A stretch of DNA of 64,000 nt, from NCBI GenBank assembly GCA_963556255.1, contig OY744615.1:47312812-47376811 (forward strand). The letters are read 5' to 3'. Source of the DNA: Allolobophora icterica. Taxonomy: Eukaryota; Annelida; Clitellata; Crassiclitellata; Lumbricidae. The notes beneath the pieces are model-generated. The model was not told where the DNA came from and made no database searches. It saw only the letters and a list, made by a program, of their open reading frames with translations. The translations under genes and the position numbers were made by a program. Of the stretch, positions 10,660-20,200 are shown piece by piece. Position 1 is the first letter of the stretch, and every line of letters begins with the position of its first letter.

Positions 10660-10790
10660 ATAAATGCTATCATCATTATCATCATCATCATCAACATCAT
10701 CATCATCATCATCACCACCACCACCACCACCACCACCACCACCACCATCATCACCATCATCACCATCATCACCATCATCACCATTATCAA
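10660..10790. repeat. (CAT)n/(CAC)n microsatellite
   Basis: CAT repeats, then CAC repeats, then ATCACC hexamers. Histidine- and aspartate-rich open frames over it are artefacts of the repeat. Confidence 0.95.
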
Positions 10791-11100
10791 CGTCATTATA
10801 ATAATTATTATATAATTTCGCGACGAAAGGTAAGGTCGACCGACACCAACAGAGCAACATCTCTTCAACGTCAGTAGGAATCGCAGGGTTCTCGCCTCAT
10901 AGCTTAAATAAATTATATTGTAAATGTTAGACACCTTTTGAAAGGTATCTAAGTTTACTATAACAAATCAATTGCTAAAATATATTTACGTGTCTTGCAA
11001 CCGAGCGTACAATTCAAAGCCACAAACATCTATTAATGTATAACGAATATCATGAATAATTAATACTGACGAATGAATACATCACTATTCGTACAGTGAT
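10791..11100. other. no gene recognised
   Basis: Includes a reversed GGTGT module (GACACCTTTTGAAAGGTATC near 10929), itself a short inverted repeat. Otherwise unremarkable. Confidence 0.4.
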
Positions 11101-11172
11101 AGCGCCAGTCCCAAGCACGAAGAAGGAAGGAGGGCGACGCTGGTCGTCTTTGTTGCGACACACTGTCGTTCA
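11101..11172 (+). repeat. B-type hairpin 3' end
   Basis: GCGCCAGTCCCAAGCACG, GAGGGCGACGCTGG and CACTGTCGTTCACC. Natural strand plus. A reversed module (TTAGACACCTCCTTTAAGC) follows at 11255. Confidence 0.65.
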
Positions 11173-11479
11173 CCAAAAAACTACTAGACGTACTACTGAA
11201 ATTACTAATTTCCTACCTGATTTATAAACATTAACTGTGTTCTGATTATTTAGACACCTCCTTTAAGCAGTTTCATTTGTCTATAAATACGTTTGCCTCG
11301 CACCTAGCAAGTCTGTTCTAGTTCGGTCGACCTGAACGGTTTTGCAAGACAGAAGATGTCGTTAAACAATGGAAGCTGCTATTCCGCTCTCCTGTAATGT
11401 GGTAGTGCCAGTTGGAAGCCGGGAAATAGGAGTGGAGAGACGCTTTATCATCTTTGTTAAGCTGAAATCGGCTTGTCAT
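11173..11479. other. dispersed modules, no gene
   Basis: Contains a reversed module (11255-11300), a TAAGATGTCG-like A fragment (11355), and a B fragment with GGTAGTGCCAGTTGGAAGCC at 11400. Confidence 0.4.
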
Positions 11480-11885
11480 AACTCTCTGGATGTAATCGAG
11501 TCAAACCAACGGTAAAGGACTTCGATGGCTCAGCATCTTGCTTGCCATTTTTGGCCTTTCCTTATGGAACGACCTGCCCCTCTCTCCGTAGCAAGATATT
11601 GTTTGGGATCTAAAGTATAAGATAAGTACTCCTACCCTGACTCATCTGATCCTCCGCCTTCCAATTATTTTCGCCGTAAACGACACCCGCCTTGACAGCT
11701 GCTCTGCATCTCCTGATCTGGTACCATAGAAATTGGACTTGGACCTCTTTTGGACTATACTCTCTGGAAACCCCCTCTGATTTGACGTTGCGCTCGTAAA
11801 TAGACTGGTGCCCTGCGCTTGGCCTTCGAGTGGCGCTTTATAGGTTTTTCTAGATTACGATTGCGATTACGATAAGTTAAAATAA
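11480..11885 (+). pseudogene. L2-like LINE 3' end, decayed
   Basis: Fragments of the post-RT domain, then an untranslated stretch (TTTTGGACTATACTCTCTGG, shared in inverted form with the minus-strand copy at 63.3 kb). It ends GGTGCCCTGCGCTTGGCC, GTGGCGCTTTATAGG and an (ATTACG)n tail. Very short copies of this same end lie at 40.19, 47.12 and 58.95 kb. Confidence 0.5.
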
Positions 11886-13370
11886 GATAAAGTGCGGTCG
11901 ACGTCACCTGCCTTGTAAGCCACAAGATGTCGTCATACAATGGAAAGTAACTATTTGACGGATACAAACTCACACTGCTGTTGGATGCTAAGTATACCAA
12001 CGCTATCTATATCTGGAAATCGTTGGTTCCGCTATCAAACAGATGCAACAACTAAAAATAGAGATTATAGCCAGATTTACCCACAGATGTAAATTTAGAC
12101 ACCTTTAAAACTGATTCTACCGTGTCTTTAAAAGGTTCTCAACCGCGTCAAGCAATGATCTGGGATGGGAGAACATAACAGACAGTTTTAAAGTTCACGC
12201 AATTATATTTGTAAATAAGTTTTAAAAAGATTTTATAAAGCCTAAAGGCCTCCGAAAGTTAATTATGGGACTTTGAGGCTGCAAAGTCAGTGTTAAAAAT
12301 GAGAAAAACAGAGCCTTTTATGGCCACCAAAAGAACCTTAAACAATTATACTAAATATTAATCTAGGCTATATTAATATTAATCTAGACATTGTCAAGGC
12401 TCAACACCAACCATCTGCCTAACATCACCATCTCAACAAACTGTTAGACACGAAAACAACCAGGAAAACGCTGACGAAACTCCTGGATGAAAGATATACG
12501 AAAATGAGTTGATCTATTTCAATAAACTTTGAAGACGAGAACGGCCTTTGTAACTATAAGATGTCGTTAAACTACTACTATACGCCTACCTGTATATGTT
12601 GAGTTTTTCTATTGTCGAACGGCCTTGGAAGCCACAGGATGTCGTTAACTATCCTGCTGTCCGGTAATGTGGTAGTGAAGATGAAGTCTACATTTAGACA
12701 CCTTTAAAATTTATTCCATCGCCCATATAAATACTTCTCACCGCGTTATGATTCGAGTATCAATTTCTTTGTACTGTTATGATAAATATTATGCATATAC
12801 TTGAAATTATGGACCATTTAACGTCGATCTTTCGGATCTGAGTCTGTATGTTTCTGTGTGTCTCTCTATGCCGTTTCCCAGCAGCTAGATGTTGATTGTT
12901 CTTCATGCCGTAAACCTCAAGACAACCTCTCCGATTTGACGCCGCGCTCGCGTGTAAGCTGGCGAGCGGCAAAAGGAAGACCCAAAGGGAACAAGGTCCC
13001 GCTGACGGGCCGCCTATACATGTGAATTACCAAGACAGGTTAAGATAAGAAGCAGGAAGAAAAGCAGAGGAAAGAAGAAGGAAGAAGAAAAGAAAGACGC
13101 TCAAGGAGAGCATGACTAAAAAGAAAAATAACCATCTAGATAATTTTAACTACTCTTAACTAAATTTAGCTCTCGACAGAGGCCATTCAGCCGACGTCCC
13201 CGCACCTCCACGCCGCGCACACACCCACCGAACAGAATATACCAGAACGTTTCTGAGTGGAGCCACATTTGGGAGTTCCTCGGTTTAGATCCAGGTGATC
13301 ACGAACCAAGTAGAAATTTTTACAGAACGAAATGGAAACACCAGGGTTGCTTCTCCAAGAACTGTAATCC
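11886..13370. other. dispersed modules and unassigned DNA
   Basis: Repeated pieces include a reversed A end (GACGTCACCTGCC, AAGCCACAAGATGTCGTC, 11898-11938) that is closely matched at 21478-21515. There are also reversed GGTGT modules near 12097, 12130 and 12700, and A-end fragments at 12555 and 12615. The 13020-13100 stretch is purine-rich. I see no gene. Confidence 0.4.
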
Positions 13371-13371
13371 G

Positions 13372-13446
13372 TTTATTGATTTTTATTATTGTTTATTTAT
13401 TATTGTTTATTTACTATTGTTTATTTATTATTGTTTATTTATTAAC
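13372..13446. repeat. TTTATTATTG tandem repeat
   Basis: Repeating units of TTTATTATTGT with one variant (TTACTATTGT), 13376-13445. Confidence 0.85.
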
Positions 13447-13570
13447 CCCTCGTCTTCTTTTGCTTTCCTCAAGACTAATTTCTTTTCTCTTGGCCTTGCG
13501 CACTGGGAGCGCCTCGGAACGGTTCACCCTACTACAGGCGCTTTATAAATTTTTAAATACAATATTAAAC
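13447..13570 (+). repeat. short L2-like LINE 3' tail
   Basis: CTTGCGCACTGGGAGCGCCTC and CAGGCGCTTTATAAATTTTT with an AT-rich tail. No coding part is left. Confidence 0.55.
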
Positions 13571-13857
13571 GCCATTTTCGAACGACAAAGGGTAAGCGAT
13601 GGCGCTCAGAAAATGTGAGAAGGAGGAGGTTATTGGAACTGATGCCTAAAGTAATGTGAACCCATTCTGGTTCCAGACTTATATAGCATAACTTTACAAG
13701 TTTTTAATGGTGTCTAATTTGAGCGTCTGAATAATTGGTTATTCGTTGCATACCTATATAGCAAAGTTTGAACCTTTTCAAAGGTGTCTAAAGAGCGCTT
13801 TTAAACAAAGGTGTCCGACCCTGGAAATAATGATTCGTAGTCTCAAGAATGGATAAA
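13571..13857. other. dispersed modules
   Basis: Two GGTGT modules (TATATAGCATAACTTTAC then AATGGTGTCTAA, 13680-13712; TATATAGCAAAG then AAAGGTGTCTAAAGAGCGC, 13755-13800), then the beginning of the B-like unit that hosts the hAT insertion. Confidence 0.5.
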
Positions 13858-13865
13858 GTAGGAGG

Positions 13866-14558
13866 CATGGGCGCCCGCAGCATAGGTCAAGGGGGGTCGC
13901 GTGACCCCCCTGGAAATCATGATGTGACTGCCAAGAGAATCATGGATACTGAAAACCTTAGTCTCTGAGTTTGAAAGCAATAGCAAGTGCTGGCTGTTGA
14001 CGAGAAACCCCTGAGTTGATGCACTATAGAATTAATAGAAATAACACAGTAGGCCTAATGGAATCTACATAGAGCCGGTCAATGCTAGCCCTGACCTCAG
14101 GGTCAGCAAGCTAGGGCGATTATCCAAGCCAAGGCAGAAATTTGTTTCGACATTGCAACTCTGCAACATTAGAATAGCAGAACCGCTGAAAAGAGAGCTC
14201 TGTCAGCTCTTGCACAAAGAATATCGATTGGGAGGAGAAAGAGGAACTATAGATCAGTTCATTTCGAGATCCCATCATTGTAGGCCCTATTCAAGAATAC
14301 AGAGGATTGTAACTAAATTTTAAATTAATAAAATAGACACACCATACATCCGACCCCCAGATTTAGAAGAAACAGCGAAAAAAGTACTTCAAATTTCACG
14401 CGCGAAAATTTTTTTGGACCTTTTTTGAGCAGATCAGTTCAAAACTCTTTTTTACCAGATCAGTTCAAAAGTGTCCCCCCCCACCTGTCAAACAAGATCA
14501 CCGCCCGTGCTCCCGGCCGTGACTGACCTCCCCTGAAAAAATCCTGCGGGCGCCCATG
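13866..14558. mobile_element. hAT-type non-autonomous element, 693 bp
   Basis: Perfect 15-bp terminal inverted repeats CATGGGCGCCCGCAG (13866-13880 and 14544-14558). Flanking 8-mers GTAGGAGG (13858-13865) and GTAGGAGC (14559-14566) match at 7 of 8 positions, the duplication length of hAT elements. The related uninterrupted sequence at 50478-50485 (minus strand) carries GTAGGAGG once. No transposase frame is present inside, so it is non-autonomous or a remnant. The ends differ from the three other hAT-type elements here. Confidence 0.85.
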
Positions 14559-14705
14559 GTAGGAGCTTGACGCTGCGTTCTGCTGCTTATTACAACCTAG
14601 GCAGAGCATTCAATGCTCAATCATATAATATTATTATTTCCAGGGTCGGAAACGATTGTTGGGATTCATTTGGTTACCATATCTTGCGCTGTCCTGGGCG
14701 ACAAG

Positions 14706-14706
<1 letters not shown>

Positions 14707-14770
<64 letters not shown>

Positions 14771-14773
14771 ATG

Positions 14774-14823
<50 letters not shown>
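14707..14823. repeat. (GAT)n then (AAT)n microsatellite
   Basis: About 20 GAT units followed by about 17 AAT units. Open frames over this tract are repeat artefacts. Confidence 0.95.
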
Positions 14824-14827
14824 CGTC

Positions 14828-15068
14828 GGGCGTGGTGGCTCAGTGGTAAGTTCGGCGCCTTGTGACTGGAGGGTTGCAGGTTCGAATCCCACTCTAGCCG
14901 CTGCGTACGGACCTTCGGCAAGTCCTTCACTCGCAATTGCTCGAGGCGCTTCGGCGTGAAAATTCCGCCACAGTATCAAATGCTGTAGTCGGGAGCGCCT
15001 CTGAGTAGTAGTTGACTTCGGGAGGCGCTATAGAAATATCCGGAATAAATAAAAAAAAATAATAAAAA
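14828..15068 (+). repeat. SINE1, tRNA-derived, second copy
   Basis: A box TGGCTCAGTGG (14836-14846) and a perfect B box GGTTCGAATCC (14879-14889). The 3' part has CGGGAGCGCCTCTGAGTAG and GGCGCTATAGAAATATCCGG, then an A-rich tail. It differs from the 7914 copy at only a few positions. It is inserted next to the AAT tract of the B-like unit. Confidence 0.88.
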
Positions 15069-15330
15069 ATTCAGTGGTAGATTGATCTATTCATGCATAG
15101 CTCTTCAAAGACACCCATTAAACTAAATCGACGAACGCTATATATAGAGGGCATACGCACACATAATGCGTTCTCTTCTAATACCATCCATGCACGCGTC
15201 TTATTACTACTTTAAACTATAACAGAAATTCTCTAAAAGAGATCGAATAATAAAAATAAAATAATAATTATAATCATCATCATCATCGTTATCTTTGTCA
15301 TTGCGCAGTGTCGTTGACCAGCAACTAGCG

Positions 15331-15800
15331 GACGTAAAATAATGTAAATTAAGTTCGACGTCAACGACCATAGTTAGCCACAAATGGAAACTGGAATATA
15401 ATCAGAGCTTTGTAAATCTAACGCCATCCCAGATCACCCGACACAAACCATCTCAAGCGACCGAAAGCTGAAAGTAGCCAGACACGACACAGATCCTAAG
15501 TAAAGGCGAGAGAGAGATCAACGTTGAAGTCGCGGAGCCAGCTCTACTCGTGTATACCCTAGAAGACCACCGTAGCAACTTCACCCTCCAGTGACAGATA
15601 TCACTCTCCTGAGGAAACTCAAAGACACAGACGACCTTCCCAGGAGGAGAGCCTTGATCGAAGTCCACTTGCAAGCCAACTAAGGACAAGTGACTGACTA
15701 CACGGATGGGTCACGGAATACAGCGGGTAAAGTATCATGCTACCGGATGAGCGACGGCTCATCAGTCAAGGCAGCGGAATTGGAGTCCATGCAGAGGGTG
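15331..15800 (+). pseudogene. I-type LINE fragment reaching an RNase H start
   Basis: Fragments of the C-terminal ORF2 of an RNase H-bearing LINE. The nucleotides GCCATCCCAGATCACCCGAC (about 15423) correspond to the IPDHPTQ-like segment. Then come KLKDTDDLP-like and a YTDGSRNTAGKVSC stretch (15696-15737), in which YTDGS is the first catalytic motif of RNase H. Stops and shifts are frequent. The same region occurs at 22.1-22.6 kb and inverted at 60.25-60.5 kb. The segment 15325-15445 is also present inverted at 50030-50180. RNase H within LINE ORF2 is known for the I superfamily; assignment within it is not attempted. Confidence 0.6.
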
Positions 15801-15904
15801 ATAGATTGTGTGTGTATGTGTGGGTGATTGTATGTATGTGTGTGAGTGTGCGAACGAACGTCAGCAGAGAAGACAATACAATTTAAACCGAGAAATTGTA
15901 ATTT

Positions 15905-16260
15905 TACTTCATAACTTCTGCCGGTGTCTAATACAGTCCAGTCCAATCCAATCCAATCTCATAGTCCATAGGAGAGAGTAGTGGTTGAAGGTAGGTAGAA
16001 GTGTTCGTTGTGAGGATTTTATAGGTAAGACAGGCGAGTTTATATCTTATTCTGAATTCGACAGAAAGCCAACGCAGTTAACCGAGTAGAGGTAAGGCGT
16101 TTGAATGAGAAGATGCACTATGTAGAATGCGGGTAAGAGATTTCAAGCCCGTTGACATCATTATCCCCACCTCTTTGTTTAGTTGTTTACTGTACAACAC
16201 CAACGGAGAGAACTGTTCAGACCAGTTTCTTCTATCGACGTTAAAGGCCTTCTAGTCACT
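15905..16260 (-). pseudogene. decayed LINE C-terminal fragment plus A module
   Basis: On the minus strand it has the LHWLPVEFRIRYKL-type segment (16040-16085 reads TCTTATTCTGAATTCGACAG on plus). Next comes the TTAGTTGTTTACTGTACAAC and GAGAGAACTGTTC linker, then an A-type block (ATCGACGTTAAAGGCC). The block order is the same as at 41.15-41.53 kb and 59.99-60.18 kb. Confidence 0.55.
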
Positions 16261-16445
16261 CTAGTGCATATAATGAAAGCGCAGTTCTTTACAGACCTTT
16301 GTAAAGCTCTGTATTTGCCGTATAAGTGACCCTCGATTTGTTTAATATTTTTTTACCAAGGGGACAGATGAGCAACTCCAACAACAGTTCAAGTCAGTGG
16401 GTCAGTGGTCGATGAACTACAGAGGGTCAAAAGAACCAGTATACA

Positions 16446-16448
<3 letters not shown>

Positions 16449-16518
<70 letters not shown>
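16449..16518. repeat. (TA)n microsatellite
   Basis: About 35 TA units. Confidence 0.97.
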
Positions 16519-16520
<2 letters not shown>

Positions 16521-16522
16521 TT

Positions 16523-16665
16523 AATTAGGTTCAGACTCTCTTAACTAAATTATATATATATATATATATTAATTAGGTTCAGACTCTCTTAACTAAATTA
16601 TATATATATATATATATTAATTAGGTTCAGACTCTCTTAACTAAATTATATATATATATATATAT
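16523..16665. repeat. 48-bp minisatellite, three copies
   Basis: Units starting AATTAGGTTCAGACTCTCTT at 16523, 16571 and 16619, each ending in a TA run. The period is exactly 48. The last unit abuts the LTR start. Confidence 0.9.
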
Positions 16666-17144
16666 TGTTGGGAGTTGGCCTTCAGCCATCCCGCCATGAT
16701 CATCCTCACGTGCACTTTCGAACCTTAGTTAAGACGCACCTCGTTTGAAGCTAGAAGTAGGATGGTCTCGATGACTATATATAGCAGTGTTCTTGTGTCT
16801 ACAAGAGACCGGTTTTAGTTAAGTAAGGCGTAAGACGTGCACTGGTTGTGTCACGCATTGTAAGTACCCTTTTGTGGTCGTTTTCAGAGAGTGTACCCTA
16901 CGTGGTCGCTACTCATGTTTAATTGCCGGTTCTCGAGTTGTATCTTCCTTTGTGGAGTTTGTGCAGGCGTCTTCTCGGAGAGTCTGTCTTTTGTCGTCTG
17001 CTTTGTCTTGTATGTGTGAGTATCGTTTCAATTATGTACATAGTGTAAATATACGTTTTATCAATATTGCGAAAGTCTTCGTTTTTCTTGTCATTTCTCA
17101 TATCATTCTAACTCACATTTCACCTCTAGACTAACAAGCTAACA
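16666..17144 (+). repeat. 5' LTR of Gmr1-like element
   Basis: Begins TGTTGGGAGTTGG and ends AAGCTAACA, the TG...CA ends expected of an LTR, 479 bp. It is followed two bases later by a primer-binding site. A TATA-like stretch lies at 16775-16784 (CTATATATAG), in a position suitable for the U3 promoter. No second copy of this LTR exists in the window, so its borders are inferred from one copy. Confidence 0.65.
16775..16784 (+). promoter_or_regulatory. TATA-like box in the LTR
   Basis: CTATATATAG about 110 bp inside the LTR. Assigned from position and sequence only. Confidence 0.4.
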
Positions 17145-17146
17145 TA

Positions 17147-17159
17147 TGGGGGCTCGTCC
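17147..17159 (+). promoter_or_regulatory. primer binding site, tRNA-Pro-like
   Basis: TGGGGGCTCGTCC immediately downstream of the LTR. The same 13 bases form the start of the proline-tRNA primer site of murine leukaemia-type retroviruses, so a proline tRNA primer is likely. The match ends after 13 bases. Confidence 0.6.
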
Positions 17160-17286
17160 TTAAGAATTTACCGTTTTCAGTTTTGTAAAATTGGAAATTT
17201 CAAAATTGGAAATTGGGTTTGCGTATTTGCGTATTTGACGGTTTCTTTGGAAGTTGTACACGTTTTTGTGCATACGACTTTGTATC

Positions 17287-20200
17287 ATGGCTACATTTGG
17301 GTCTGATACATCGGCAACCGCTTCTCCGGTTGGGCCGGTGACTAAGCCTTTGAGTTGGTACGACATTTTCGATATGTCGGCTGATGAATTAAGGCTGGAA
17401 TTAGAGAAATTAGATCAGCACACTAGAGGCATGAGTAAGACTCAAATGCAGAAAATTCTTGCTAAATTGAGAACGCAGGAAAAAGAAGTGTTCCATTTTG
17501 GAGTTAGACCGCTAGAGATTGGGTCTCGGGAAGCATTAGAAAAGACTGAATTGACGAAGTTAGATAGTGACAGAGAATTTCAATTGGAGAAGTTGAGAAT
17601 GGAAGACAAAAGGCAAGAACGAGAGGACAGAAGGCGAGAACGAGAGGCTGAAGACAGAAAGGCTGAATTGCAGGAAAAATTGAAGATGGAGGAAAGAGAA
17701 CGAGTGAGGAAAGCGGAAATGGACAAAATTCAGGCTGAACTGCAAGAGAAAGAGAGGCAGAGACAATATGAGTTAGAGCTCAAGCGCATCGAGGCTAAGG
17801 TTTTGAACCCAGGTCCCGAACAGGACAAAGATGTGTTTCGCATAGCTTCTGCCATTAAATTGGTCCCTAAATTTGACGAGACGAATATAGAACATTATTT
17901 TGTTTCCTTTGAGAAGGCTATGACCATTCATAAATTTCCAAGAGATAAATGGACTGCTTTGTTACACCCTCAATTAACTGGTAAAGCTCAACAGGTTTTT
18001 TCGGAGTTATCTCTTGAGGACTGTAAGAATTATGACACCCTAAAACAGGCGTTGTTGACTGCATTCGCTAGGGTGCCGGAATTTTATAGGAAGAGTTTTA
18101 GAACTTTGGTTAAGGGTGCTCAGGAGACTTACTCTGCTTTCGCTTTCCGCTTGGCGTTACCTTTTCAAAGGTGGCTGGAAGGTGAAAATGCGTTTAATGA
18201 CTTGACTAAGGCCTTTGAAGTCTTTAAACTTGAGCAATTTGTGACTTGCTTGCCTGTTGAAATCCATAGATGGATAATTGACAAAAAGCCCGCGACAGTT
18301 TCAGCCGCTGCGAAGTTGGCAGACGAATTTGCTATTCTATATAAGCCCTTCCCTGTGCATGCTTCTGTCTTGCATTCGAATGATGAAAAATGGGAAAATT
18401 TTGGATTTGGTCGTGATTCGGGTCATGGAGCTAAAACTCATTGGTCGCCGAAAAATTTTCGTAAAGAGGGCCAATTTCACAAGTCATGGGAGTCCCTGAT
18501 TGTTTGTACTTACTGCGGTAAATCTAATCATGGGGTTTCTTCATGCTACAAATTACATCCAGAATTGAGGTCAAAACGGGATTTCGCTGCTCAGCAGAAC
18601 GCCAGTCCTAAGAATGTAGAATTAGTCATGGGCGTAGATATGTCTGTACAAGTGAAGGATGGGCCGACTAAAATGGTCGACGCTGGCTACTTGTCATTCT
18701 GTTCGTCTGGCTATGTGTATACGCCCACTAGACTTTCTCGCAATGTTGTTGTGTTAAGAGATACTGGTTCTTTGCAAAGCTTGGCTAGCAAGGAATTATT
18801 GCATGCTAATGAGTTCTGTTACACCGGTGAGGTTTGCCTTATTAGAGGTATTTCGGGTGTCACGCTTCGTGTTCCTTTGGTTGAAATTCGAGTTGAGTCT
18901 AAATTTGCTAACGGCACCATCTTATGTGGGTTGGTAGACCATTTGCCACCTGGCATTCACGTTCTAATTGGTAACGACTTGGATAGTCCACAAGATGAGA
19001 TAAATGTGGGAGTGCCTACACGCGCTCGAGTTAAATTGACCGATTCTGGCTCATTACCTGTGTCGCATACTCAATCTGTAGAAGATAAGTCTGCTGATAT
19101 AAATGTGCAGTTAGACGTAGACTTGAGTGCCTTATTCAAAGAGTCTACTGCAGTGCATGCTGATTTAACCAATGTAGTGTCGCGCGAGACTTTAATTGAT
19201 ATGCAGAAAGCCGATACGTCTTTGCTTCCCTTGTATCAGCCGGTTGAGCGAAGGGATGGTCAATATATGGAACGCCAATCGTATTCGATTGTTAACGGAA
19301 TTTTGGTGAGGCAGTGGAAGGATTTAGATACGCCTGATGATTTAGGGTATACGCAAATTGTTGTTCCTACGCAGTCGCGTGCTAAGTTATTGTACGTTGC
19401 TCATGATATGCCTGCAAGTGTGAATGTGTCTGAATCGCATAAATTAGAAGAGGTGGTCGCAAATAGTCCTTTGGATTTTGTGCAACGGGATGAATTGCTG
19501 GGCTTGCTTAGTACGTTTAAGGGTGTGTTTAGCGATGTACCTGGCAAGACTTCACTTATTGCACACCGTATTGAGTTGATACCTGGTGCACGACCAGTAC
19601 GGCAGACAGCCTATCGGTTGCATCCTGAGCGTATGGCACAGGTAGACAAAGAGATTAAAGGCCTAATTGAAGAAGGCATTGTAGAGGAGTCCGAAAGTGC
19701 GTGGGCTTCGCCTATAGTACTTGTACCTAAATCGGATGGGTCTCTGCGGCTGTGCACAGACTTTCGTAAGTTGAATGCGCTTACGGTAGCCGATCCTGAA
19801 AATAGGAAGCAGGTTCAATCTTTTCTGGGTTTGGCTGGTTATTACCGCAAGTTCCTGCCGCATTACTCTCAGTTAACCTTACCTCTTACTTTGTTACTTA
19901 AGAAAGGTCACAGGTTTACTTGGTCTCCTGAGGCTGAGAATGCATTCATTGATTTGAAGTCTAGGATGGCTTCGCGGCCTATACTTAAACCGCCAGATTT
20001 TGACAAACCCTTTTATTTGGCTGTAGATGCTTCGTACTTTTGTTTGGGAGGTTGTCTATTTCAGATAACGGACGAGGTTGAACATCCGGTCTGCTACCTG
20101 AGTCGGAAGTTGAGTTCGGCGGAAATACGCTATTCGACCATTGAGAAGGAGGCACTTGCGCTGGTGGTCGGTGTACGCGCGTTCAGCGTGTACTTTGGTT

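Larger units (their letters stand above)
14567..15330 (+). repeat. B-like retrocopy with internal microsatellite
   Basis: Outside the inserted elements, this matches the inverted copy at 50190-50490: GACGCTGCGTTCTGCTGC, GGCAGAGCATTCAATGCTC, CAGGGTCGGAAA, ACCATATCTTGCGCTG, a (GAT)n tract, then ATCATCATCGTTATCTTTG and CAGTGTCGTTGACCAGC. Thus the microsatellite sits inside the unit, between its body and its hairpin end. It is interrupted by SINE1 at 14828. Confidence 0.7.

Noticed and set aside
10558..10934. Long histidine-, aspartate- or methionine-run proteins over CAT/CAC repeats
   Set aside because: They are open only because of the trinucleotide repeat; the flanking codons are LINE remnant and repeat.
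14567..14979. Open frames over GAT/AAT repeats running into SINE1
   Set aside because: The protein consists of repeat residues followed by translated tRNA-derived SINE sequence on either strand.
17560..19863. Minus-strand and alternative frames inside the gag-pol region
   Set aside because: Shadows of the 1050-codon frame; no domain similarity.
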